NCBI GenBank assembly: GCA_964511025.1
Contig: CAZEDK010000027.1
Span: 1-26,134 of the forward strand
DNA length: 26,134 bases
DNA from: CAZEDK01 sp964511025
Lineage (GTDB): Bacteria > Patescibacteriota > Gracilibacteria > UBA1369 > GWF2-33-10
Direction: 5' to 3'
The notes beneath the pieces are model-generated. The model did not search any database. It was not told the DNA's origin and saw only the letters and a list, made by a program, of their open reading frames with translations. Positions 1 through 6,828 of this stretch are shown here, piece after piece. The position numbers were made by a program, and so were the translations under genes. Position 1 is the stretch's first letter, and each line of letters starts with the position of its first letter.

Positions 1-1515
1 CAAAAGCTTTCTAATTAAATCATAATCTTTGTTGTTGAACTGTTTAAAAATTTCTTTTTTCTCAGTTCTCTCAGTCCCAAAGGGACCCCCTTGGGGCTCT
101 CGGTTCTCAGCTCTTCTTAAAATCGATTTAATTCTCGCATAAGCATACTGAATATATGCCCCGCTATCTCCATCAAGTCTTACTGCTTTTTGAATATCAA
201 AAACTATATCATTTTTTGAACTGCTTTGTAGCATCATAAATTTGATTCCGCCTATTGCTACTTTTTCTTTTATCTCTTCAATTTCCTTGTTCGTAAAATT
301 TTCTTTTCCTTGAATTAATTTATCAATTTCAGCTTTTGCTTCGTCTATAAGAAATTCAGCAGTTACAACATCTCCGGTTCTCGACGACATCTTGCCTGTA
401 TTAAGTTTTACCATTCCATAATCAACATGTATTTGTTTGCCAATTAGTTTTGGATTGAGCATTTCTATTACTTTGAACACTACTTGAAAATAACCGCTCT
501 GTTCATTTGCGACTATATGCACTTTTTTATCCATATTTGGACATAATTCATATTCTTTGACACTCAAACCTATCTCTTTGCCTTCATAAGTTGCTGTACT
601 GTTTTTTGTTACAAACACCCTTGTATGCAGTCCATATTTTTCACCCGGAAAAACTATTGCGCCTTGCGATATTTCAAAAATTCCTTTTTTCAAATTTTCT
701 TCAACAATTTTTTTACCCAAATCAAATACCTCGCTTTCAAAAAATAACTTATCAAAATGAGTGCCAAGCTTTTTGTAAATTATTTCAAAATAATCCAAGC
801 TCCATTGCCTTGTCACCTGATAAAGTCCAATTAATTTTTTATCTTTACCAAGGTAAATAGCCTTGTTAATTTCCGTAATCTCAGCTTTTGCAATTTCATC
901 ATTTTCATAAGCTTTTCCACCAATCGCATATACTTTGCCCAAATATTCCGCTCTTTTTTGTGCGGTATCCAAATCTTTCACGATCCCTTCCTTATTAATC
1001 GCCCAAATGCATTTAGCAACATGTGGGCCGATATCTCCTTGATAATTGGCTCGAAAAACAGTCGCGCCTTCGTTTTCAAATATCCTCACCAAAGATTCTC
1101 CTAAAGAAAGATTTCTTAAATGTCCAATATGAAACGCTTTGTGTGTATTTGGGTGGGCAAATTCTATAAAATATTTTTTGTTTTTTAAAATTTGTCTTGT
1201 TAAATCTGTTGCTGAAATTTTTTTTAAAAATTCAATTAATGCCTTTTTTGAAAATGTGAAATTTATAAATCCAGGACCGGCGATTTGGTATGTGGTATAT
1301 GGTATATGGTATATGGTATTTAATTTTTCAATAATTTCGTTTGCGATTTCTCTAGGAGCTCTCGCCAATGGTTTTGCTAATTTCATAGCTATATTGCAGG
1401 CAAAATCTCCGTGAGATTTATCCTTTGTTTCTTCGACTTCAATTTCATTACCATAGATACTATAACCCAAATCACTAATTACCGTATCAATTAAATTTTT
1501 TATTTCTTGCTGCAT
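1..1515 (-). CDS. argS: Arginyl-tRNA synthetase (C-terminus beyond window)
   Basis: Class I aminoacyl-tRNA synthetase that charges tRNA-Arg in the cytoplasm. The frame is open from an ATG at 1515 (MQQEIKNLIDTVISDLG) to the window edge, 505 codons of a family usually 550-590 long, so the end of the anticodon-binding domain is missing. Visible in order: the N-terminal additional domain with AGPGFINF, the HIGH signature in HKAFHIGHLRN, and the KMSK-type loop GKMSSRTGDVV followed by a QYAYARI helix typical of ArgS. Two low-complexity stretches lie in linkers: a heptamer repeat encoding TIYHIPYTTYQ just before AGPGF, and NREPQGGPFGTERTE just after the QYAYARIKSILRR helix. No Shine-Dalgarno is seen. 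A structured leader and a candidate small RNA lie upstream. Confidence 0.95.
   Translation of the reverse strand, partial: MQQEIKNLIDTVISDLGYSIYGNEIEVEETKDKSHGDFACNIAMKLAKPLARAPREIANEIIEKLNTIYHIPYTTYQIAGPGFINFTFSKKALIEFLKKISATDLTRQILKNKKYFIEFAHPNTHKAFHIGHLRNLSLGESLVRIFENEGATVFRANYQGDIGPHVAKCIWAINKEGIVKDLDTAQKRAEYLGKVYAIGGKAYENDEIAKAEITEINKAIYLGKDKKLIGLYQVTRQWSLDYFEIIYKKLGTHFDKLFFESEVFDLGKKIVEENLKKGIFEISQGAIVFPGEKYGLHTRVFVTKNSTATYEGKEIGLSVKEYELCPNMDKKVHIVANEQSGYFQVVFKVIEMLNPKLIGKQIHVDYGMVKLNTGKMSSRTGDVVTAEFLIDEAKAEIDKLIQGKENFTNKEIEEIKEKVAIGGIKFMMLQSSSKNDIVFDIQKAVRLDGDSGAYIQYAYARIKSILRRAENREPQGGPFGTERTEKKEIFKQFNNKDYDLIRKLL
1287..1321. repeat. Heptanucleotide tandem repeat inside argS (GGTATAT type)
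   Basis: Five consecutive 7-nt units on the plus strand: GGTATGT, three times GGTATAT, then GGTATTT. The repeat is in the argS coding region and is translated in frame as a Tyr/Pro/Ile-rich linker before the AGPGF motif. It resembles the 7-nt repeats at 1911 and 6541. Confidence 0.85.
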
Positions 1516-1556
1516 TTCTATGTTTTTAATAATTTAATTTTTTCCGGTAATAGTCT

Positions 1557-1608
1557 AACCTTAGATTTCCTGGAGCGCCAAGGCTTATTTTGGATTTAAG
1601 GTTTTTTT
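1557..1608 (+). terminator. Long hairpin followed by T-run in the argS leader
   Basis: AACCTTAGAT (1557-1566) pairs with ATTTAAGGTT (1594-1603) with a single mismatch. The loop contains a second small CCTGG/CCAAGG-type stem. On the plus strand the stem is followed by seven T residues, which is terminator-like, but no plus-strand gene lies upstream within the window. On the minus strand the same fold sits about 40 nt before the argS start and could be a leader structure. Confidence 0.4.
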
Positions 1609-1634
1609 CTAGATTCGGAATTTTAATTTAAATA

Positions 1635-1803
1635 TTAAAAAAGCCTCTTTGACAGATTGACCCAAGAGGCTTAAATGATTTGCAAATTTTAAATACAGAA
1701 AATCAACGCAGTCTCTCAGGTTTTTTTGAGAATCTGCGGCGTGCGATCAAATTTTGATTCAGTTTTTTCATTTATTTTCAATAGACTAAGTCTAATATTT
1801 ACA
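1635..1803 (-). ncRNA. Candidate small RNA of about 165 nt upstream of argS
   Basis: No ORF explains this stretch. On the minus strand it is preceded by a good promoter (1810-1838). It contains an internal hairpin, CGCAG/CTGCG plus TCTCA/TGAGA around an A-rich loop (about 1707-1738). It ends in a perfect 9-bp stem (1641-1649 with 1664-1672) followed by six U residues, a classical Rho-independent terminator. A discrete transcript is therefore plausible. I cannot match it to a known family: there is no T-box GGGTGGNACCGCG motif, and I could not establish a 6S-like closing stem. It could also be an attenuated leader of argS. Confidence 0.45.
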
Positions 1804-1809
1804 GAAGCT

Positions 1810-1838
1810 GTTTTAGACATATCACCTGTTATTGTCAA
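1810..1838 (-). promoter_or_regulatory. Promoter for the candidate small RNA (or argS leader)
   Basis: On the minus strand a perfect -35 TTGACA (1838-1833) is separated by 17 nt from TAAAAC (1815-1810), a 4/6 match to the -10 consensus. Transcription would start near 1803 and run toward argS. Confidence 0.55.
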
Positions 1839-1882
1839 GGGTGTTCAACAAACACTTGAAGCAAAACTGAAAAGCTTGTACT

Positions 1883-3190
1883 ATGAACTTTGTATTTAAG
1901 AAATTCCACATACTAAATACTATATACTATATACTATATACTTACTTGGATTCGGATATATTAATATTAATCGCATTTCTTTTACTGTCAGCTTTTTTCT
2001 CGGCAAGTGAAACTGCTTTTGTAACGCTTTCATATCCGCAAGTTAGAGCAATGGTGAAACAAAAAAAACCATTTGCTGTTACTGTCGAAAAGCTTAAAAA
2101 AAATCCACACACGTTGCTTTTTACAATTCTTGTTGGAAGCAATCTCGTTAATACTTTTACGTCTGTTTATGCAACATTGGTATTTAGTAAAGTATTTGGA
2201 TCAAATGCTCTTGGAATAATTACCGGACTGCTAACGTTGCTATTTCTAATATTTAGCGAGATTATACCGAAATCCATTGCAAGTAAATATGCAAGATCGA
2301 TATCACTTGTTTTTAGTCCATTACTTTATATTTTTTATTACTTGTTCTATCCGGCGGTCATAATTCTTGATCTAATGATAAAATTACTTTTTAAAGTGAC
2401 TGGAAAACCAAAAACAAACGAAGGCGAAATTAGCGAAGAAGAACTGAGAGCAATGATTTCAATTACTGCAGAACATGGCTCTATTCCAAAACATGAAAAA
2501 GAACTTATGCACAAAGTCTTAGAATTTGATGAAACTCCGGTGGAACAAGTTATGACATCAAGAACTGATATAGAGGCTCTTGAAGCTAGCATTACAGTGG
2601 AAGAAGCAGCCAAAGCGTATTTAAATCATTTTCATTCAAGAATACCTGTATACAAAGAAACAATAGATAACATTATAGGAATTTTAAGTGTTCAAGAACT
2701 TTTTGAAAGCGCATATGATGACAACAAACAAAAAATTCCAATATCAGAATTAGAACTTATTAAGCCGATTTTTGTACCTGAATCACAAAAAGTTGATACT
2801 GTTTTTAGATCAATGCAAAAAAAACATATGCATATGGCAATTGTTGTAGATGAACATGGAGGGGTTAGCGGTTTTGTCACTCTAGAAGATTTATTGGAAG
2901 AGATAGTAGGTGAAATAATAGATGAACACGACGAAGAAGAAAGTGAGATCAAACAACTCAATAAAAATACATGGTTAATAGAAGGCGCGACAAATATTGA
3001 CGACATCAATCAAAAATTAATGATAGAACTCAAAGCTCCTGAACACAAAAATTTAAGTTATTTCATTCTAAATCATCTCAATAGGTTTCCGCAAAAAGGA
3101 GAACTTATCAATATTGGACAATTGCAATTTGAAGTTGAAAGTATGAAAAAGCGCAGTATTGATAAGATTAAAGTTACAAAGAAAAAGTAA
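1883..3190 (+). CDS. CNNM/CorC (HlyC)-family membrane CBS-domain protein
   Basis: Integral membrane protein of the CNNM/CorC family, linked in other bacteria to Mg2+/Co2+ handling. It has an N-terminal DUF21 membrane domain (LILIAFLLLSAFFSASETAF, GSNLVNTF, LIFSEIIPKSIA), a pair of CBS domains (VMTSRTDIEAL through FVTLEDLLEEIVGEIIDEHD) and a C-terminal CorC/HlyC domain (WLIEGATNIDDINQKL through the end). The ATG at 1883 places a 7-nt tandem repeat in the reading frame (about residues 10-21). Family members usually begin right at the DUF21 helix, so the in-frame TTG at 1946 (MDSDILILIAF) is the more natural start and the repeat would then be 5' UTR. No Shine-Dalgarno decides between them. It is divergent from argS. 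Confidence 0.9.
   Translation: MNFVFKKFHILNTIYYILYTYLDSDILILIAFLLLSAFFSASETAFVTLSYPQVRAMVKQKKPFAVTVEKLKKNPHTLLFTILVGSNLVNTFTSVYATLVFSKVFGSNALGIITGLLTLLFLIFSEIIPKSIASKYARSISLVFSPLLYIFYYLFYPAVIILDLMIKLLFKVTGKPKTNEGEISEEELRAMISITAEHGSIPKHEKELMHKVLEFDETPVEQVMTSRTDIEALEASITVEEAAKAYLNHFHSRIPVYKETIDNIIGILSVQELFESAYDDNKQKIPISELELIKPIFVPESQKVDTVFRSMQKKHMHMAIVVDEHGGVSGFVTLEDLLEEIVGEIIDEHDEEESEIKQLNKNTWLIEGATNIDDINQKLMIELKAPEHKNLSYFILNHLNRFPQKGELINIGQLQFEVESMKKRSIDKIKVTKKK
1911..1945. repeat. Heptanucleotide tandem repeat (TACTATA type)
   Basis: Five 7-nt units: TACTAAA, three times TACTATA, TACTTAC, ending directly before the candidate TTG start at 1946. Its layout, five units with imperfect outer units, is the same as that of the repeat inside argS. 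Confidence 0.85.
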
Positions 3191-3228
3191 ACTTTAACAA
3201 TATTTCCTGAGGCAAGGCAAATGTTTTA

Positions 3229-3258
3229 TTGGCATCTGTCTCTTTTTTATGATATAAT
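3229..3258 (+). promoter_or_regulatory. Promoter of the LPQTG surface protein gene
   Basis: TTGGCA (3229-3234) and a perfect TATAAT (3253-3258) are spaced by 18 nt and lie 30 nt before the ATG at 3288, giving a leader of about 23 nt without a Shine-Dalgarno. Confidence 0.7.
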
Positions 3259-3287
3259 GTCTGGATTTAAAAATTAAAAAAACCAAA

Positions 3288-4301
3288 ATGAGAAACAAAA
3301 TCATTTCAATTGTGACAAGTATAATAGCAGTTTTTGCGCTTACGATGTCTATTCCTTTTGCGTATGCTGCAACTGATAATAATCCTCCTAGTGACGTGGA
3401 AGGGTTGAAGGCGGCAGGAGCTAATGAATCTATAAAACTTAGTTGGAACGCTTCTACTGATGACACTGGCATCAAAGGTTATCGTATATATTACGGTTTA
3501 GAAAGTGTTACGGTTGACGGAGGAAAATACATGTTTACAAAAGATGTTTCTAACGTTGTATCTGATACTATTGATAATTTGTCAAATGGCGTGCCTTATT
3601 ATTTTGCAATTACTGCCGTTGATACATCAAATAATGAAAGTGAATTTTATAGTGTAGAAGTGAGCGCAACCCCAGAAGGTGCAACAAGCGAAACTGCAGA
3701 AGATACAGCGGCTACTGAACCTGCCGTAGAAACAACAACAGAAGAAAATGATCAAAGCATAGTAGATTCAATCGATACTGAAGAGCAGGATGCTTTGGAT
3801 GAGAATCAGTCTGGTAATGATAATGATACAGCAGCAACAACTACTACTACCGTACAAACAGAAACTAAGACAGAAACGCAAGCTGAAGAAGCGCAAGTAG
3901 AAGAAGTGGCAAAATTACTTGAGCCGATAATTTCTAATTTTGTTGCAAAAGTTGAAGAAGAAAACAAAGTCAGGGTTAGCTGGACACTATCTCAAGGTGA
4001 TAATAATTTAAAAGATCAAATTTTTTATCAAAGTGAAGATGGAAAAAATTTCGATTCTGGAAAATCACTTGGAACTATTGTCAGAGATTACCTAATTTCA
4101 AATTTAAGCCCAGGTAAGACATATACTTTCAAAATGATACCTATAGACCTTGAAGGTAAAGAAGGTACAGCCGTTACAACTTCTATAACACTACCACAAA
4201 CAGGAGCTGGTATTGCTGGACTTATAGCAGTATCAATGGGAGTGGCTGGAATTTTTGGCAGAAGGAAAAATAAAAAACTGTTTATTTTTCCAATTTTTTA
4301 A
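3288..4301 (+). CDS. Secreted fibronectin type III protein with LPQTG anchor
   Basis: Predicted exported surface protein. The signal peptide spans residues 1-28 (MRNKIISIVTSIIAVFALTM, ending PFAYA before ATDNN). A fibronectin type III domain follows (about 34-130; PSDVEGL, IKLSWNAS, GYRIYYG, YYFAITAVD), then a Thr/Glu-rich linker of about 75 residues and a second FN3-like domain (about 212-298; VRVSWTLS, YTFKMIPID). The C-terminus is a sorting signal: LPQTG at 302-306, a hydrophobic stretch, and a basic GRRKNKK tail. In Gram-positive-type systems such a tail is cleaved by a sortase between Thr and Gly; no sortase gene is in this window. It has its own promoter. The ligand is unknown; adhesion is only an inference. 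Confidence 0.85.
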   Translation: MRNKIISIVTSIIAVFALTMSIPFAYAATDNNPPSDVEGLKAAGANESIKLSWNASTDDTGIKGYRIYYGLESVTVDGGKYMFTKDVSNVVSDTIDNLSNGVPYYFAITAVDTSNNESEFYSVEVSATPEGATSETAEDTAATEPAVETTTEENDQSIVDSIDTEEQDALDENQSGNDNDTAATTTTTVQTETKTETQAEEAQVEEVAKLLEPIISNFVAKVEEENKVRVSWTLSQGDNNLKDQIFYQSEDGKNFDSGKSLGTIVRDYLISNLSPGKTYTFKMIPIDLEGKEGTAVTTSITLPQTGAGIAGLIAVSMGVAGIFGRRKNKKLFIFPIF

Positions 4302-4352
4302 GTTTTGTGAAGGAAAACTGAAAGATGTTGTGATAAAAAAAGAAGAAATATT

Positions 4353-5186
4353 ATGATAATGGGGAAAAATATTTCAAAACATCTCATAGTTTTTCTTATA
4401 GCTTTTATTTTTTTAAGTCATAGTTTTTTAAACAGACTGCCAAATGGAAAATTAAAAATACATTTTCTTGATATTGGACAGGGAGATTCCATATTAATTC
4501 AAACACCGTATTTACAAAATATACTTATCGATGGAGGTCCGGATCAGAAAGTGCTGGAAGAACTCTCGCAAACTATGTCATATGTAATTGATGATATAGA
4601 TTTGTTAATACTTTCTCATCCTCACTTAGATCACATAGGAGGACTTGTAGATGTACTGAAAAGATATCAGGTAAAAAAAATACTAGTTTCTGCTGTAAAT
4701 TATAAAAATGTATTTTATGAAGAATTTTTAAAAGAAATAAATAATCAAAATATAGATATCGAGATAGCAGAATCTAAAAAAGATTTTATAATAGCTCCAA
4801 ACTTATTTTTAGATCTCATTTATCCTATACATAATATTGCTGGAAAAAATTTTGAGAATGTTAACAATGCTTCTATTGTTTTTAAATTAATATATAAAAA
4901 TAATAGAATTTTATTTGTCGGTGATTGTGAATTGGAATGTGAAGATAAAATTTTATCTGCTAATTTTGATCTTTCTGCGGATATTTTAAAAGTTGGTCAT
5001 CACGGCTCAAGAACAAGCTCTAGTTTGGATTTCTTAAATGCTGTTAAACCTAAAATTGCAATAATACAAAGCGGTAAAGATAACCAATTCGGACATCCAC
5101 ATGAAGAAACATTGGAAAAATTTAAAAAACTTGGTATTGATCTGAAAAGAAATGATTTAGATGGAAGGATAAATTTGGAATTTTAA
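4353..5186 (+). CDS. Stand-alone ComEC-type metallo-beta-lactamase domain protein
   Basis: Metal-dependent hydrolase of the metallo-beta-lactamase fold, closest in motif pattern to the C-terminal domain of the DNA-uptake protein ComEC/Rec2. It has one N-terminal hydrophobic segment (residues 10-24), then KIHFLDIGQGDSILI, the metal-binding HPHLDH (89-94) followed by IGG, VGDCE, and VGHHGSRTSS. The large multi-helix Competence domain of full ComEC is absent (277 aa against 650-800), so this is an anchored or exported nuclease-like module rather than a channel. ATG codons at 4353 and 4359 are both possible. It lies 51 nt after the LPQTG gene, probably co-transcribed, and overlaps the convergent murA by 4 nt. 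Confidence 0.85.
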   Translation: MIMGKNISKHLIVFLIAFIFLSHSFLNRLPNGKLKIHFLDIGQGDSILIQTPYLQNILIDGGPDQKVLEELSQTMSYVIDDIDLLILSHPHLDHIGGLVDVLKRYQVKKILVSAVNYKNVFYEEFLKEINNQNIDIEIAESKKDFIIAPNLFLDLIYPIHNIAGKNFENVNNASIVFKLIYKNNRILFVGDCELECEDKILSANFDLSADILKVGHHGSRTSSSLDFLNAVKPKIAIIQSGKDNQFGHPHEETLEKFKKLGIDLKRNDLDGRINLEF

Positions 5187-6436
5187 ACTCTTTGGATTCT
5201 GGCTCCTAACATTTTTAGCTTTTCATCAAATTTTTCATATCCCCTATCTATATAATTTACGTTACTGATGATAGTTTCACCTTCGGCAATCAAAGCGGCT
5301 ACTACCATTGCAGCTCCAGCCCTAAGATCATGGCTTGTAACCGGTAATCCTTTTAGTTTAGTTGGCCCGATTATTTTTGCCTGATGCGGATTTAAAATTT
5401 GTACTTTTGCGCCCATTTCTTCAAGTTCTGCAAGATAACCAAAGCGTCCTTCAAAGAGAGTTTCAAAAATTTCACTTTCGCCTTTGCATTGACTCAAAAG
5501 TACAGCAAATGGCGCTTGTAAATCTGTTGGGAACCCAGGGTGTACGCCGGTTTTTATATTTTTTATAGATTTTAAATCTTTAGATTCATAAATACGTAAA
5601 AATTTATCTTTTATTTCAAATTTTGCACCTGTTTGCCAAAGTTTATAAAAAAATATTTCCAAATCTTCCTGGTTTAGATCTTCAATGCAAACTTCAGAGC
5701 CACTCAATACTGACGCTATAGCAAAAGTACCAACTTCCAAATAATCTGATGTCACGGTATATTCCCCTCCAAGTAATTGTCTTACTCCTTGTATGATCAA
5801 TTTGTGTGTACCTATTCCATTTATTCTGGCTCCGATAGTATTCAAAAATTTACAAAGATCTTGTATATGAGGTTCTGATGCGGCCAAATGTATTTCGGTG
5901 CTTTCTTCGCACAAAACAGCTGCCATAATAGCATTTTCAGTGGCTGTAACACTCATTTCTGACATAATAATTGTGTTGCCTATAATTTTTTTTGTTTTTA
6001 ACAATATATTATCCTCATTTTCAGCTGTATGAATACCAAGTTGCCTAAAAGCTTCTAAATGAGTATCAATAGGCCTCTTGCCAATGACGCAACCTCCAGG
6101 AAATGCTATTTTTGCTTCAAGGAAACGACCAAGCAGCGGCCCCAAAAGTAAAATGGAGGCACGCATATTCGACACCTCTTCATGAGAAATATATTTATTG
6201 CGTATTTTTTCAGTTTTTATGTGAACTTTATTATTTTCAAATTTTATTTCTGCTCCAAGATTATGTAATATACTGAGCATTGTTCTAACGTCCGCTATAT
6301 CGGGTACATTTTTGATAATACATTCATTTTTGGCAAGAATCGTGGCTGCCAATATTGGTAAAACTGCATTTTTTGATCCGCTTGGTTTTATAATGCCGTT
6401 TAATTTTTGTCCTCCTTGTATTATAAATTGAGACAC
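5183..6436 (-). CDS. murA: UDP-N-acetylglucosamine 1-carboxyvinyltransferase
   Basis: First committed step of peptidoglycan synthesis: transfers enolpyruvate from PEP to UDP-GlcNAc in the cytoplasm. The 417-aa protein matches the usual length. Conserved residues are present: Lys22-Asn23 in SGSKNAVLP, the catalytic Cys at 116 in PGGCVIGKRPIDTHL (the fosfomycin-reactive position) with Arg121, and the Asp of GFPTDLQAPF. The start codon is GTG, chosen because the N-terminus MSQFIIQGG aligns with the family start. The leader carries a long nested inverted repeat. It is convergent with, and overlaps by 4 nt, the ComEC-like gene. Confidence 0.96.
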   Translation of the reverse strand: MSQFIIQGGQKLNGIIKPSGSKNAVLPILAATILAKNECIIKNVPDIADVRTMLSILHNLGAEIKFENNKVHIKTEKIRNKYISHEEVSNMRASILLLGPLLGRFLEAKIAFPGGCVIGKRPIDTHLEAFRQLGIHTAENEDNILLKTKKIIGNTIIMSEMSVTATENAIMAAVLCEESTEIHLAASEPHIQDLCKFLNTIGARINGIGTHKLIIQGVRQLLGGEYTVTSDYLEVGTFAIASVLSGSEVCIEDLNQEDLEIFFYKLWQTGAKFEIKDKFLRIYESKDLKSIKNIKTGVHPGFPTDLQAPFAVLLSQCKGESEIFETLFEGRFGYLAELEEMGAKVQILNPHQAKIIGPTKLKGLPVTSHDLRAGAAMVVAALIAEGETIISNVNYIDRGYEKFDEKLKMLGARIQRV

Positions 6437-6438
6437 TT

Positions 6439-6489
6439 TTTAAGTTTAAAATGTTAAATTCTACATTAACAAAGATATTTTAACTTAAA
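6439..6489. repeat. Nested inverted repeat in the murA leader
   Basis: TTTAAGTTTAAAAT (6439-6452) pairs with ATTTTAACTTAAA (6477-6489) with one bulge, enclosing a second GTTAA/TTAAC stem (6453-6457, 6466-6470). It lies immediately upstream of the murA GTG. There is no T-run after it, so it is not an obvious terminator. Confidence 0.5.
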
Positions 6490-6499
6490 TAAGCTTTGC

Positions 6500-6528
6500 T
6501 TGCCATAAAAATTATTTTTAAATATAAT
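6500..6528 (+). promoter_or_regulatory. Promoter of the tRNA-Tyr/tRNA-Thr unit
   Basis: TTGCCA (6500-6505), a 17-nt spacer and a perfect TATAAT (6523-6528) lie 34 nt before the first tRNA base. This is the best sigma-70-type promoter in the window. Confidence 0.8.
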
Positions 6529-6540
6529 CCACTAGCAAAA

Positions 6541-6561
6541 ACTAACAACTAACAACTAAAA
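6541..6561. repeat. Short heptanucleotide repeat before tRNA-Tyr (ACTAACA type)
   Basis: ACTAACA twice, then ACTAAAA, in the leader between the promoter and the tRNA. It is the third period-7 repeat in the window, after those at 1287 and 1911. Confidence 0.6.
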
Positions 6562-6562
6562 A

Positions 6563-6648
6563 GGGCAGATACCAGAGTGGCCAAATGGGGTGGACTGTAA
6601 ATCCACTGGCTCACGCCTTCGAAGGTTCGAATCCTTCTCTGCCCACCA
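6563..6648 (+). tRNA. tRNA-Tyr (anticodon GTA)
   Basis: Acceptor stem GGGCAGA (6563-6569) pairs fully with TCTGCCC (6638-6644), followed by discriminator A and an encoded CCA. The anticodon loop contains GTA within GGACTGTAAATCC. A class II variable arm (GGC/GCC) and a T arm GAAGG-TTCGAAT-CCTTC are visible. The long variable arm and GTA anticodon together identify tRNA-Tyr. Confidence 0.96.
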
Positions 6649-6672
6649 TTCTATGCTTTAAGCTTTACATCA

Positions 6673-6694
6673 TGAGTTTACGATTGTAAACTCA
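6673..6694. repeat. Perfect 9-bp hairpin between the two tRNAs
   Basis: TGAGTTTAC and GTAAACTCA flank a 4-nt loop GATT. There is no U-run after it on either strand, so it is more likely a processing or spacer hairpin in the tRNA precursor than a terminator. Confidence 0.5.
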
Positions 6695-6715
6695 CAACGC
6701 AAATTATAGGAATAT

Positions 6716-6791
6716 GCCACTTTAGCTCAGCTGGTAGAGCGCTCGCCTTGTAAGCGAAGGGTCCTCGGTTCGAATCCGAGAAGTGGCTCCA
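6716..6791 (+). tRNA. tRNA-Thr (anticodon TGT)
   Basis: 76-nt cloverleaf: acceptor GCCACTT pairs with AAGTGGC, discriminator T and encoded CCA; D arm with GCTCAGCTGGTAGAGC; anticodon loop CTTGTAA giving TGT; T arm CTCGG-TTCGAAT-CCGAG. It lies 67 nt after tRNA-Tyr and is probably processed from the same transcript. Confidence 0.96.
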
Positions 6792-6828
6792 TTCTACGCT
6801 GAAGCTTCGAATGGCACGCCGTTTTTTT
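6789..6828 (+). terminator. Possible terminator of the tRNA transcript
   Basis: CCATTC (6789-6794, including the tRNA CCA) can pair with GAATGG (6809-6814), and seven T residues follow at 6822-6828. The T-run is 7 nt past the stem, so this is a weak call. It abuts the stop of the convergent SLH gene. Confidence 0.35.

Noticed and set aside
1139..1414. Plus-strand ORF encoding a YGIWYM-type repeat peptide
   Set aside because: It is antisense to argS, and the repetitive peptide is just the heptamer DNA repeat read in another frame.
1516..1882. T-box or other tRNA-sensing leader upstream of argS
   Set aside because: No T-box bulge motif or specifier loop can be identified; the terminator is followed by more than 100 nt before argS.
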